A DNA stretch of 64,000 nt, from NCBI GenBank assembly GCA_963682055.1, contig OY821742.1, forward strand, positions 24,120,560-24,184,559. Direction: 5' to 3'. How positions within the stretch are numbered: the first letter of the stretch is position 1; each line of letters opens with the position of its first letter. A model generated the notes under the pieces. That model made no database searches and was not told the DNA's origin. It worked only from the letters and a program-made list of their open reading frames with translations. The position numbers and the translations under genes are program-made. This DNA comes from Primula veris. Lineage: Eukaryota; Streptophyta; Magnoliopsida; Ericales; Primulaceae. Shown here in pieces: positions 11,967-22,864 of this stretch.

Positions 11967-12097
11967 TATGGGAAATTGTTATAGTACGGAAGAAAATAAG
12001 GGGCTGAGGGAGAAATAAGCAATAAAAGAAAAATGAAAGATGATAAACTACTAAAGAAAAGAGAAGTACTTATAGAACGAAGATAATATGATATTTT

Positions 12098-12185
12098 ATG
12101 ACCTTGCTTGGGAACTTGCACATTTCCTGACATGCTTGGGAGCATGCATATTTCCTGACCTACTAGGGAGCATGCACCTATGTTC
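12098..12185. repeat. Short degenerate tandem repeat, about 28-30 bp, three copies
   Basis: Three imperfect units carry the core 'tgggagcatgca..tttcctgac', between two antisense ORFs and close upstream of the TATA of the gene at 11487. It could be a promoter-proximal element of that gene, but this is only positional. Confidence 0.5.
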
Positions 12186-12479
12186 GACAGTGATGGGGAC
12201 ATCTACTGACATCTGATACAACAGTACAGAAAGAAATAAACACGAGATATTCAAAGATCTAGATTCTAAACAAACAACAACCCACAAGTGCAATATAAAA
12301 AGAAGTGCAAAAATAAAGGGGCAAAAATACTTCTCATTAATAAAGATGGAATACATCATTGTTCATTACATCAAAAGACAATCTATTACATTGAGGTCTA
12401 TTACATCCGAGGATTACATCAAAAGAAAATCTATTACAATGTGTGTTAGTTGTGGAGCCAAATGAGTAGACAACGTGGC

Positions 12480-13015
12480 CAAAGAAGAACGACAACATCA
12501 GCAAATCAGGCGAACAACAGGAAACGAAGGAAAGAAGCATAAAAAGAAAACAAAAAGGGAAGAAAGAAGCGAAGAGGAGGAACATAAAGAAGAAGTGATA
12601 AGAAAGAAGAGTCAAAAAGAAAAATGACAAAAACCCTAGATGTAACACAAAACCCTTAGGATCACAGGGTTGATTGTTTCATCATAGTGGTGCAAAAAAG
12701 AAGAAAAAGAAAAAGAGTGATGGGAGAGAAGATGAAGAAAAAGAAAGAGGAGGCGCAGAAAAAAAAGAAAAACAGATAAGAAGAAGATAAAGAAATGAAG
12801 GAAACAGACAAATAAAAAGGAAGTCAAAGAAACAAAACAAAAAAGAAAGGGAAAAAGAAAAAAATGAAAAAAACAGTATAGAGAACAGAGCATAAAAAAA
12901 CAAAAGAGGAAGAGGAAGAAATGAAGGAAACTGAGAAATAAAAAGAAGAAAAAGAAGGAGATGGGAAAAGATGGGGAAAAGAAAATGAAAGAAATAAAAA
13001 AAAAAAAAGGTGAGA
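12480..13015. repeat. Purine-rich low-complexity stretch
   Basis: Long runs of GA/AAG-rich sequence on the plus strand (CT-rich on the minus strand). The open frames here, rich in Phe, Leu and Ser, are composition artefacts. Purine richness of the sense strand is common in the 3' part of large Tat elements. No gene is seen. Confidence 0.7.
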
Positions 13016-13309
13016 CTAGGGGAAAGTTGATCGGTATCGATGAGATGGCCCGGCAGAGACATCCCTGTCCCTCAGTGTCGGGTTCCCCCTTAGCATCTCA
13101 TTCTCTTCGACTAGAGCCCGACGAGCACGTCGGCAATAAGCCAGTTCGGATCTTAGCCAAGTTAATTCCCGAACCATCTCGGTATGGTGATAACGCATCA
13201 CCTTCAATTCCTCCTCGGCATCCTTCAACAGCCTTTGTACATGGCCATAGGAGGCTTCAAAAGCCTCCACTTGCAAAGCTAATGCTGATTGGGAGAAAGG
13301 ACCAGACAT
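13016..13309 (-). CDS. Antisense small coiled-coil gene 3 of 5
   Basis: The frame is 97 residues from the ATG at 13309 (MSGPFSQSALALQVEAFEAS), with a coiled-coil middle (LLKDAEEELKVMRYHHTEMV) and a Ser/Arg-rich tail ending in RYRSTFP. I prefer this ATG to the longer upstream one because an antisense TATAAA sits at 13401-13396, about 87 bp away, and the MSGP start matches the gene at 11966. Function unknown. Confidence 0.5.
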   Translation of the reverse strand: MSGPFSQSALALQVEAFEASYGHVQRLLKDAEEELKVMRYHHTEMVRELTWLRSELAYCRRARRALVEENEMLRGNPTLRDRDVSAGPSHRYRSTFP

Positions 13310-13945
13310 CTTATGAAAATTATAAGATGAGGATCTGTATATGGGGGAAAATAATATGATGAGGGTTGTGGATATAACCATGCTGTAAGCAGGTATTTAT
13401 AGATCAATTAGATGAGGGCTTGTATTGAGAGTCGCAACCGTTCGCCAAAGGGTAGTAAGAAGCGACGACAATTAAAAGATGTGTCTGTTCAAGAAAAAAC
13501 GTTTGGATTCCCAAAGGGCTCTAAAAAAGCGTGAGTAATTAAAAGCCACTCTTGTTCAAGAAACGCTTGGATTCTTACCAATATTTAAAGGGGGTAAGTC
13601 ATAATGGCAGCGAAACACGCGTCATTTGGGGAAAAGGCAGCAGTTCAAATAAATATCTAAGATCTTTTGCACAGAGCTCAAGAAAACTCTGGTGAATAAG
13701 ATTTTTATGCACAAGCCTCAAGAAATCCCATTGGTCCCCAGATATAAAGAGTAAGAAGGTTCAATGGATAAGGTCAAACGCAAGGCCCAAGAAAAAGCAT
13801 TAATGAGGCCACAAGCGTGCGCAGTCAAAATAAATTGCATTGGGAAAGTAATTCAGATATAAACAAGAAAAAGAAGTCTTTATTGATTGATTGATACTTT
13901 GTTACAAAAGCAGCAGTAAAAGGAAATACAATAAAAACAATAAAA

Positions 13946-14284
13946 TCATTTCGTAGAAGGGCCCGCTTCGTCATTCGGCTTCCCCTTCGACCGAGCATAC
14001 ACTTCCTTAAGGGCCAGTTTGTAAGCCCTCTTGGAAGCAAGTTGCCTGTCTCTGGAGGCCTCGAGCTCTTTGATCCGAGCACGAGCGCGAATACTGTCGA
14101 GCAAAGACCTCTGGTGTTCCTTCTCCAATGCGTCCAATCGCTCGTCTAGTTCGACGGCCCGACGAGCTTCCACCGACAGCCGGGCAACCCTCTTCTCGAG
14201 ATAGCGCACCTTCTTAACTTCCTCTTCAAGATGAGCAACATATTCAGGAAGGTTGTCACCATTAGTTTCATGAGGAGAAGCCAT
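13946..14284 (-). CDS. Antisense small coiled-coil gene 2 of 5
   Basis: 112 residues from the ATG at 14284 (MASPHETNGDNLPEYVAHLE). It is almost entirely a charged coiled coil, with C-terminus KRAYKLALKEVYARSK then a short tail ending GPSTK. Antisense TATAAA at 14341-14336 and antisense AATAAA at 13884-13879 bracket it as a compact transcription unit. Its C-terminal 30 residues match those of the next gene (KRAYKLAFKELHARSK), so the two are paralogues, probably by local duplication. Start chosen by that match and the TATA spacing. Function unknown. Confidence 0.6.
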   Translation of the reverse strand: MASPHETNGDNLPEYVAHLEEEVKKVRYLEKRVARLSVEARRAVELDERLDALEKEHQRSLLDSIRARARIKELEASRDRQLASKRAYKLALKEVYARSKGKPNDEAGPSTK

Positions 14285-14587
14285 TTGTTCATTAATAAAG
14301 AATGAATTGCACAAAGAATACAGGGACAGTCCCCTTTTATAGGAAGAAACAAGGAGTAGATCAAAGGTCATCTCGAAGAAATACAACCTCTTGAACTTCC
14401 CAAGGGCATTTACGGCAAATTAACCACAGTTCCAAATCCAGTTAAAGTCATCCAAAAAGATATCAAGAAGATAAACAGACAAGAACAAGGATAGGGAAAT
14501 ATTTTATTAATTTCAAAAACTTCGATTACAACTGGGGAGAAGACTCCCCATTCAAAAGAAATTACAACAGAAATCACAAAAGACTAA

Positions 14588-14908
14588 TTATTTCGAGGAA
14601 GAGCCTTCTTCATCTTCATCCGAACTCGGTTTAGACCGAGCATGCAACTCCTTGAAGGCAAGCTTATAAGCCCTTTTTGCTGCCTTCTGCTTAGCCAGAT
14701 TAGCCTCAAGCCTCTTTATATGCTCGTAAGCCCAATCCCGATCGGCCATCGTCACATGATGATCAGAATCCATGTCAGACAACCTTTTCTTGTAATTTGA
14801 AACCTTGACCACGAGTTTCTTATTCGCGGTACGAGATTTCTTGATCTCCGTTTCTAAATAAGAAATATAATTAAAGGAGCTCTCACCAGTAGAACCAGAG
14901 GAAGCCAT
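14588..14908 (-). CDS. Antisense small coiled-coil gene 1 of 5
   Basis: 106 residues starting MASSGSTGESSFNYISYLET, with a central basic coiled coil (VVKVSNYKKRLSDMD, HIKRLEANLAKQKAAKRAYK) and an acidic Ser-rich tail ending GSSSK. Antisense TATAAA at 14968-14963 (about 55 bp before the ATG) and AATAAA at 14508-14503 (about 80 bp past the stop) make a complete unit. Paralogue of 13946-14284. No known domain recognised. Confidence 0.6.
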   Translation of the reverse strand: MASSGSTGESSFNYISYLETEIKKSRTANKKLVVKVSNYKKRLSDMDSDHHVTMADRDWAYEHIKRLEANLAKQKAAKRAYKLAFKELHARSKPSSDEDEEGSSSK

Positions 14909-14944
14909 TACGTCACGAGCAAAGTAGTAATAAAATGCCTAATT

Positions 14945-15690
14945 ATGGAGGGGGCACACCCCTTTATAGGAGTTTTCCTCGAAAAAAGATATTAGGATAG
15001 GAAACATTAAATGGGCCCCCCAAGGAACCGTCATAAATCTATTACGATTTTCAACGAAGCATTGGGAACGACGAGACCGAAGTAATATCCTCGGTAGACC
15101 AAGCATGACTCCCTCGACATGGAAACCACGCCGAGGAAGTCAGGGAGCACTTGATAGAACATAAAAATTAGACTCGAATATTCTATTCGGGTAATAATCA
15201 ACCCACTTTATAAATGGGAATCCAACGCTTAAATGGGTCATCTCATGCTTTTTATAGGAAAATAAGGTATTACTATCAAAAGCCCAAGCCCACTCAACTG
15301 GGGACCCATGTCTGAAAAACCCCCTGAGATGGAGACATTTGTCAACATCTTAGAAAGCATAGTTGCCTATAAATAGTCAACTACCCCTCCTAGAAAAGGA
15401 CGAGAAAATCTATCCAAAAAATATAGAGAGAAGTTGAGAAAAGAGAGAAACTAGTCAAAGCATATCACGTCAAGAAATAAACCGAGCAGAGATAAAGCCG
15501 AGCACCGAATAAAAGGGGAGAAAGACCAAGAAGAGAGATCAAATAGTCAAATCGAGCACAATTGTGAAATAGAGATACTAATCCGAGCAAGTGTAATATT
15601 CCGAATAAGGATAATAATCCGAGCAATAATAAAGATCAGGAAGTGTCCATTATTTACAGTTGATTTACTATTATATTATTGTTGAAAAGC
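14945..15690 (+). repeat. Probable 3' LTR region of the Tat element, boundaries unresolved
   Basis: A purine tract (ggaggggg, about 14946-14953) precedes a non-coding stretch containing a good plus-strand TATA box (cctataaatag, about 15366) and a repeated ccgagca motif at 15470-15630. This resembles a U3-R-U5 layout. The 5' LTR lies outside the window, so neither the TG start nor the CA end can be verified. 'ttatttaca' near 15655 is one candidate 3' end. Confidence 0.35.
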
Positions 15691-15959
15691 CTAACGCGAC
15701 CGACCAAACATATGGCTTTATCAGTTTTCCTTTCCAAAAACAACTCCTAAATTCAATAATAACTCTACTTCTTTTCTCTCTTCCTCCTTCCCGGTCTTTT
15801 GCTGTTTTTTTTCTTCTCTCTTGTTTCTCTCTATATCCATCGATGGAATGTTAAAGGTCCATATTTGTTGAACCAATTCGTAATTAACTATGATTGTTGA
15901 ACTAATCTATAAAGGTCCCACAAGTAACTTTGTTCCAACCCCCAGAACAAATTCCTCAT

Positions 15960-16445
15960 TGAGAGGTTATATCTCTTGAACAGATACAGGTACCTGAAAA
16001 TAATTCAGAGATCTCAATATTTTATGGGGAGAGATGGGATCATAGTAATGTGGTCGTCGACAAAATATTTGCATATATATGCTATGGCTCTTGAAAGTAT
16101 TGATAATGAGAATCCTGAACCAACTTCTGTAGAAAAATGTCGACGTAAAAGTGAATGGCCTAAATAGAAAAAATGCTATAAAGGCTAAATTAAACTTATT
16201 AGAAAAATGAAAAGTATTTGGACCGGTAGTCCAGACACCAAAAGATGTTAAGCATGTAGGGTACAAATGGGTATTTGTACAAAAAAAAAATAATGAACAC
16301 AAGGAAGTCGTTAGATATAAATCACGACTTGTTGCTCAAGGTTTCTCCTAAAGATCTGGGATAGGTTACGAAGAAACATAATCTCCAATACTGGATGGGA
16401 GTACGTTTCGATTCTTGATCGGTTTGACTGTCAATGAACGATCTG
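15960..16445 (+). pseudogene. Old copia pol fragment A (linker and RT start)
   Basis: In shifting frames it reads copia pol sequence: FGPVVQTPKDVKHVGYKW, then VVRYKSRLVAQGFS, GIGYEET, and a degraded end near RFLIGLTV. These match the start of the copia reverse transcriptase domain. It carries stops and frameshifts. It stops abruptly at the LINE at about 16450, and the copia sequence resumes at 18516 only at the end of RT, so roughly 600 bp of RT are missing. Confidence 0.7.
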
Positions 16446-16449
16446 ATGT

Positions 16450-18515
16450 AGAGAGAGAAAGGCAAGGCGATTGGTGGCGGCTTACAAATGGATCAAAACA
16501 CAGCCCCAATGCCTAAAAATGATCCTAAGACTTCACCTTTTAATCCCCATATAATAGAATATGAGATACTAGCAACGAAGACTTTCTCAGAGGTCCTCTA
16601 TGACCAAACAGAAACTTATATTCCAATAAAAAAGGTAAGTAACTTCAAAAGAAAAAAAACCATTAAATTTTCTTATGATGATGTTGAAGCTATTTCTACA
16701 CCTTTTAAGTACTCTCTCATAGGAAGGTTTTCACATGGTAAGTCTAGGCTAGTAATTATTGAAAAATTCTTAGGCTCTCTTGGCTTAAAAGCTAATTTTA
16801 CTATTGGGATTATGGATCAAAAACACTTCCTTATGAGATTCTTTCATAAGAAAGATTACTTACGGATTTGGATAACGAAAAATTGGAATATACAAGGTTT
16901 TCGTATGGGAGTGTTAAAGTGGACGTTTGATTTTAAGCCTGGCTATGAGCCCTCTGTTACTCTTGTTTGAATTAGATTTTATATGCTACATATGCATCTT
17001 TATAACAAATCAAGCTTATATTCCATAGCAAGTGCATTTGGTATGACTCTCAAGCTTGATTCAACAACCATCAATTTAACTCGGCCTAACTTGGCTAGAG
17101 TTTGTATAGAGTTACATTTGAGGAAACCTTTCACAAATAGGTTGTGGATTACATATGATAAAGAAAATAATGAGCAGGGGTTTTGGCAATACTGCGAGTA
17201 CGAACAAGTGCCTGATTATTGTTGTAACTGTACAGAAGCGGGACATAATCCTCATCCTTGCAAGCTGTTCGATGAACTGCCTCACAAAGAAAATCATAAG
17301 GAAATCCGTAATACATGTAAGATGTATGATAAAATGTCTCATCAATTTTTCCATATAAAAAGAATAGAGAAGCTAAATATTTGTATAAGAAGACAGAAGA
17401 GTGGAATAAGACCAAACCTAGCCCCAAAAACTATATTAACAAGACCAAAAATGTAGTTTCTAAATGGGTAAGAAAAAGTGTTGATCAAGTGGAATCGACA
17501 ATTCAAGTATCTTTGCTTAACATGTTTCAAGCATTAGAGAATCAAGACAGTTTTGATGGAATCCAATATGCGGATTTAAGCGGTACAATACATATTGTAG
17601 AGCCAATTGGAACTATTTCTACACAACAAAAAATAGTAGAAGAGGCAGCTATGTCATTTAGTGGCGTAAATGGATCAGAATATGCCTCTTCTAGGTCGTT
17701 AGCACTCCTATATGTCCCGGTACCAGAATAAAGAGAAATGGAGTTAGAATTCTTGATTGATCAAGAAAAATTCTTGGCTTCACAAGTTAAAGAACACACT
17801 CCATAACCAAATCGTTAACAAGAAAATTTTACGCAAGTTACGCCTCAAAACATTTGTATTAAAGACCCAATCACACTTGAAGTTGTACATCTTGAGAGAG
17901 TTGCAAGACCCCTAGCAGAGGCCATTTTCGTAGTACCTCTCTCAACTTATTTGTCTGATAGCTCCTATGAAATTTGTATTAATAAGTTTGACACCTTAAG
18001 CTCTGGCCAAACACATCAGGAAGCGATTTTATTTGAAGAAAACTTGTTTAGCCAAGCATTGAGCAAGAAGGAACCATTACCATTCATAATGAAGAAGAAC
18101 TGGTGGTTGATTTGGGTATGGAGGAAGATGATAAATTGCTTAACACATGGAAAAAAAAGGAAAGGGAAGAGTGTAAGGCTGCCCAAAAATGTAGAAAATG
18201 TGAAACTACATAGGTATAGCACTCGGAGATCCAAATCATCGTAATCATACCACTATTGGGAAACGTTATGGTAACATCCAAAGTTTTTTTCAAGTCGATG
18301 TGCCTATCTATTTGGTATCAAGATCCTTAGCAAGAAGCACAAGAGGAGTAAAGGTTCAATAGATTGCTCTCAAGCTCTTTTAGATCTCATTTTTGTTTTG
18401 TTGTATTTTCTTTTTGTTCTATGTTATGTTGTAATAAGTCCCGTTGGTCATTAAATTTGGAAAATTAATGAAAATAGTGGGGTTCCCCCACTTTTAATTA
18501 GAAAAAAAAGTACCA
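16450..18515 (+). mobile_element. L1-type LINE with ORF1 only (no ORF2)
   Basis: It begins with a short GC-richer leader before the ORF1 ATG at 16488. It ends in a GGGG/CCCC hairpin (tggggttccccca) followed by cttttaattag and an A tract at about 18504-18513, a typical plant LINE 3' end. Only ORF1-type sequence lies between; no endonuclease or reverse transcriptase reading is detectable in any frame. The same 3' end is found at about 62415-62458. No clean target duplication was identified, and the flanking copia lost sequence at the insertion point. Confidence 0.75.
16488..18243 (+). pseudogene. LINE ORF1 protein (DUF4283 plus CCHC knuckle), broken
   Basis: The N-terminal part (16488-16970) resembles the DUF4283 domain of plant L1 ORF1 proteins (IGRFSHGKSR, GLKANFTIGI, FLMRFFHKKDYLRIW). 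TGA at 16968-16970 sits where the family has Trp (VTLV-stop-IRFYMLHMHLY), after which the same frame continues to 17456. A zinc knuckle CCNCTEAGHNPHPCK lies near 17218-17262. Around 17380-17456 the frame shifts, and an ORF1 tail follows in other frames to about 18243 (basic end RYSTRRSKSS). ORF1 proteins bind the LINE RNA as chaperones. This copy cannot make a full-length product. Confidence 0.7.
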
Positions 18516-18972
18516 TACTTAAGTGCAATCGGTGTCCTAATGTACCTTGCAAATTGCACCAGACCAGACATTGCACTCTCTACCAATCTACTTGCAAGAT
18601 ATAGTTCAGCAGCTACTCGAAGGTATTGTAATGGTATTATGCATATTTTACGGTATCTACGAGGAACCACCGACTTAGGTCTATTCTAATCTAATAATGT
18701 AAAAGGCATAATTATTTGGATATGCGGACACTGCTATCTAATCCACATAATACTAAATCACAAACCGGATATGTTTTTACATATGGTAGAACTGCAATCT
18801 TTTGACGTTCTGTGAAACAGACATTAACCGCGACTTATTCGAATCATTCAGAAATACTTGCAATTTATGAAGAAAGTCGAGAATGTATTTGGTTAAAATC
18901 AATGATACACTATGTACAAGAACAGTCAGGGTTGATTTCGACAAAAACTCAGCCAACATTACTTTATGAAGA
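18516..18972 (+). pseudogene. Old copia pol fragment B (end of RT and RNase H)
   Basis: Reads SAIGVLMYLANCTRPDIALS and LLARYSSAATRRYCNGIMHI, a match to the conserved end of copia RT and the connection. RNase H then follows in a shifted frame (SNHSEILAIYEESRECIWLK, QPTLLYED). It breaks at GAAGA (18968-18972), where the gypsy element at 18973 is inserted, and resumes at 21327. Confidence 0.75.
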
Positions 18973-21326
18973 TGTAACGCCTAGAGTTTGGAGTTTATTT
19001 TTTATTGTAACGCCTAGAGTTTACGGAGTTGTTGAGTTGTCTTTTATTATGTTTGATATTGCATATAGGTGTTTACCTTATTTGAGATTCTCACATGTTG
19101 TTCATGTATTTATGTTATGGAGTTGTTACGGGTTGTGAATATTATGTTTGATATTGCATATAGGTGTTTATCTTATTTGAGATTCTTACATGTTGTTCAT
19201 ATATTTATGTTATGGAGTTGTTGCGGGTTGTGAACCATGCGTATTTTATTTCTTGAATTATGACACGAATTACACGTATTTTATTTCTTGAATTATTTGA
19301 GATTCTTACATATTGTTCATATATTTATGTTATGAAGTTGTTGCGGGTTGGGAACCCTGCGTATTTTATTTTTTGAATTATGACACGAATTGCACGTTTA
19401 AATTTTATGGGCTTATTTATTAAAGTTTATAATTTCTGGGTATAGTTTTTTATAGAGGAAATTTCGGGACGAAATTCTTTTAAGGAGGGTTAGTTGTAAC
19501 ATCCCGTATTTTTATAAATGATTTTCTTTATGATTTAATTTATCCAAAAACGTTTTATACAAATTTTACCAAAAACCGGTCACTCGACTAATTTTTAGCC
19601 AAAAACCGAAACTCTTCTGAAAAACTTTATTTTAAAAACCTGTTACTAATTTTATAAATAAAAAGTACCCAATAGGTTTGTTTATAAATCTTTGTTATTT
19701 TTAAGTAGTAAAACAATATTTTTGGATTTAGAGTTAACTTTTAGAAGTTTGGGGACCAAATAGTTCGTTACCACAAACTTTCTCAAAACAGTTTTTACAT
19801 TTTCAAATCAGCCCACTTCTTTTAAAACAGTAACCTAAAACAAGAGAGAAAAAGAGAGAAAAGAGAGAAAAAGAGAGAAAAGGATGAAGAAGAAGAAGAG
19901 GAAACCACCACTAACGAGTTCTTAGCGGAAGCATCTCCTCTACGCACTAAGATAACGGGGGTTATCCATTGCGACTAGATTATGGTGTATGTTAGGATTT
20001 GGTTTTGCGTTTATTATAAATTGGGGGTTTTTTGCCTTTTATATTAATTATGTTCTTAAATTGTTAATTGGGGTTTATTTGTTGTACTTTTAATTTCATT
20101 ATTTGAATTGTAGAAGTTGAAACTTGAGACATATTAATTTCGAATTAATAAGATTATGGATGAGTTTGCATGTTTTATGAGTTGATTATGTGATTATATA
20201 GTTGTTGATGAAATTGGGTAAATTTATGTTGAATAAAGATGAATTGTAATTTATGCATACAAGGTGTTTGTTAAAATGCCTGAATGAGATTGTATGTTGT
20301 TGGAGTTGTTTGGCTAGTTGTGAATCTAGCACCTATGATTATGGGTTATGTTGAATTATGTTAGAGTGACGTATGAGAATGTGATATTGAATGGTTTTAT
20401 ATTATTGGCCGAGGCCTTGTGATTTAGATTAGTGGCAAAGGTCTATGTCTCTTCCTAATTCCGGGGACATAAGACGGCCGAGGAGATAGGGAATGACTCG
20501 TCTTACGGACTGGGGCGAGTGGTGTGAGAGGTACTAGTGTGCACTATATTTATTTTATTGTTAGCAATTATCTATGTCTCTCCCTAATTCCGGGGATATA
20601 AGACGGCCGAAGGGATAGAGAATCACTTGTCTTACGGACTGAGACGAGTGACGTGAGAGGTCCAAGTGCGCACTTTAAATCTACTTTTATTGTTAGCAAT
20701 GGTCTATGTATCTCCCTAATTCCGGGGACATAAGACGACCGAAGGGATAAGGAATGACCTACCTTACGGACTGGGGTAGGTGGCATGAGAGGTCCATGTT
20801 TGCTATAGACGTGTGTTGACGTTATTTAATTTATTTCGTTGTACGATGTTATTATATTTCTTTTTATACGTTGATTATCGTAGTTGTTGTTTGTGAGTTC
20901 TTGCATTTATGGGATGGAGTGACGGTATTTTGTGGTGCCGTCCGTCTATGTATGTGCGTGGGACTCACCGTTACAATTCTGTCTTTTCAGGTACAAATTA
21001 GGTAGAGGCGTTTGGATAGGAGCTTTAGCATGGTATCGCATGGGTTCGGGGCTCTTTGAATTGCTTTCTTTTTCTTAGACTATATTTTTGAGGTTGTAGC
21101 CTACGGGCAATTTACATTCGTTTGTTATCCTTTTATAAATCTTTTCAAACTATCTCGTCTTGTAGCCACGTTTGATAAACACTTTTATTTTCATTCGTTT
21201 AATTGTTCCTTTAGTTTGCAAGCTATTTCTTTTAAAATTTAAATTTTGTACCAACAGGTTTCTTTTTCCCTTTATTCAAAAGGTCACGCCTTGATGTTCG
21301 TGTCTTACGGATTTCGGGACGTGACA
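18973..21326 (+). mobile_element. Internally deleted Ty3/gypsy element with 5-bp target duplication GAAGA
   Basis: Begins TGTAACGCC and ends GGGACGTGACA, flanked by GAAGA at 18968-18972 and 21327-21331. A polypurine tract (aaggagggttagt, 19482-19494), preceded by the typical ttcgggacgaaattctttta, leads into a 3' LTR at 19495 (TGTAACATCCCG). Left of it is only about 520 bp of non-coding sequence with repeated ~100-bp segments, so the 5' LTR and coding region are essentially gone. The terminal motifs and PPT context resemble Tekay/Del-type chromoviruses, from memory of such elements. Confidence 0.75.
19495..21326 (+). repeat. 3' LTR (1832 bp) of the deleted gypsy element, with internal ~130-bp tandem repeat
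   Basis: It runs from TGTAACATCCCG to CGGGACGTGACA. It contains three copies of a ~130-bp unit starting near 20439, 20570 and 20701 (tctatgtctctccctaattccgggg; acggactggggcgagtgg). Short open frames here are repeat artefacts. Confidence 0.75.
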
Positions 21327-21551
21327 GAAGATAATGCAGTATGCATCACGCAGATTAGAGGATGATATATTAAAGGAGACCGAACTAAACACATATCTCC
21401 CAAATTCTTTCATACCCACGATCTTTAAAAGAATGATGAAATAAACGTTCGCCGACTAACAGATAATTTGGCTGATTTGTTTACTAAATTTCCGCCAACA
21501 ACAATCTTTAAGAAGTTAGTGCAAAATATTGAGATGCGAGGCTTAAAATAA
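21327..21551 (+). pseudogene. Old copia pol fragment C (RNase H C-terminus)
   Basis: Continues fragment B: EDNAVCITQI, then KHISPKFFHTHDLQKN, LTDNLADLFTK and MRGLK with TAA at 21549-21551. These are the typical last residues of copia pol (ADLFTKAL-type motif). Together with fragments A and B it shows a single copia interrupted twice. Confidence 0.8.
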
Positions 21552-22050
21552 ATCTGGGGATAATCGCTATAAGAGAGACTTGGAATATAGTCATCAATTG
21601 GGAGTCTTATGAATTAATCACATGGGAATAGAATGATTACTTAACATTTCAAATGCTATTTTTCTAAACTAACATGATGACACTAAGTGGCAAGTGGATT
21701 TATTTTTCTAAACTAACATGATGACACTAAGTGACAAGTGGATTGACTTAGGAACGCAAGGTATCTGACTCTGAGTTAAGGTTACTTTGCTTCCGTAGCC
21801 ATTTGATCTGTTATTTTATTAATACTGTAGCAGATCAAGTGGCTGTGAAAAACAGAGTAACCATGACTTAGAGTCAGGTACTGTGCTTCCGTCGCTTAGT
21901 TATTCAATTACACCCCTTAAATTTTACTATAAATACCCATGTAGTAGCTCATTTTTAAATCATAAAGTTGTAATGAAATATAGTGAGAGAGAGTATAAAA
22001 GTGTAATATCAAAATTGTAAAATTTATACTTTCATAATATAAGAAGGTAA
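21552..22050 (+). repeat. Probable 3' LTR and flank of the old copia, with imperfect palindrome
   Basis: Non-coding. A TATA-like box (actataaataccc) lies at about 21928. Left arm 21765-21810 and right arm 21831-21877 are imperfect reverse complements of about 46 bp around a 20-bp loop. A ~50-bp direct duplication (ctaaactaacatgatgacactaagtg) lies at 21664 and 21711. Boundaries are not defined because the 5' LTR is not recognisable. Confidence 0.45.
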
Positions 22051-22576
22051 GGATTTTTTTTTGGAAAATATGACTGAACTCCAAAATGTTAAAGAGGGCA
22101 ATTAACGTTACATCTGGTTTTTATTTTAATTTTATGTTTTAAATACTTGTTCCGTTACGATAATATTATGGTTATTATATGGTGGAAATTGGGTGTTGCC
22201 ATTGCTAGTTCCAAGTCAATGATTTAGTCAACTATATATTATTTGAATAATTCAAATTCATCTTCTTCTGTCTCTCAACTTTAATAATCCAACTACTAAT
22301 TAGTAAAATATTAAAACTATTTCTAATTCTTTCTCCTCCTCCTCCTCCTTTATTATTATTATTTGCCACTTTTCAGTCAAGGACGATAATGGCACTCATT
22401 TAGCTACGTACGGTTTCTGTCTCTCATTATCACTTTTCAAATTACAGTTTCTCTCCTTTTTAATCTATATAATTGGAAATTTCTACTTTTTTTGTTGATA
22501 TTATCAGTTCTTAAATTAGAGTTTCTGTTGGGTGTAGACTTGTAGTCGACTAGTATTTATCTTAGGAAATATTATA
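22051..22576. other. AT-rich spacer, no feature recognised
   Basis: Low-complexity T- and CT-rich sequence between the old copia and the Stowaway-like MITE. No open frame or RNA gene is supported. Confidence 0.6.
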
Positions 22577-22864
22577 CTTCCTCCGTCCCCCCGACATAAG
22601 TGTCTTATTTCCATTTTTGGACCTCCCAAAATAAGTGGCTACTTTTCCTTTTTAGTAAATTTACTCTTTTTTATTTATTGAAATAATTATTTTTGGTAGT
22701 GAAATCATATCAAATTTACAACTATAATCTCATAGTATTTATAAGTAATAAATAGTTTTTATTTGAAATTTTTTTTACTTTTTTGTTGAAACTCAAGTGA
22801 AATTGGTTCACATACTTAAATATCACCGTTTTCGAAGTAGGACACTTATTTCGGGACGTGGGAG
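22577..22864. mobile_element. Stowaway-like MITE (288 bp, TA target)
   Basis: Left end CTTCCTCCGTCCCCCCGACA and right end TCGGGACGTGGGAG are inverted repeats of the Stowaway (Tc1/mariner) type, flanked by TA at 22575-22576 and 22865-22866. Subterminal sequences (ataagtgtcttattt / gtaggacacttattt) are also inverted. It lies about 750 bp upstream of the CNGC start codon. Confidence 0.85.

Noticed and set aside
12636..13062. Open frames rich in Phe/Leu/Ser on the minus strand
   Set aside because: They arise from the purine-rich low-complexity tract and have no conserved pattern.
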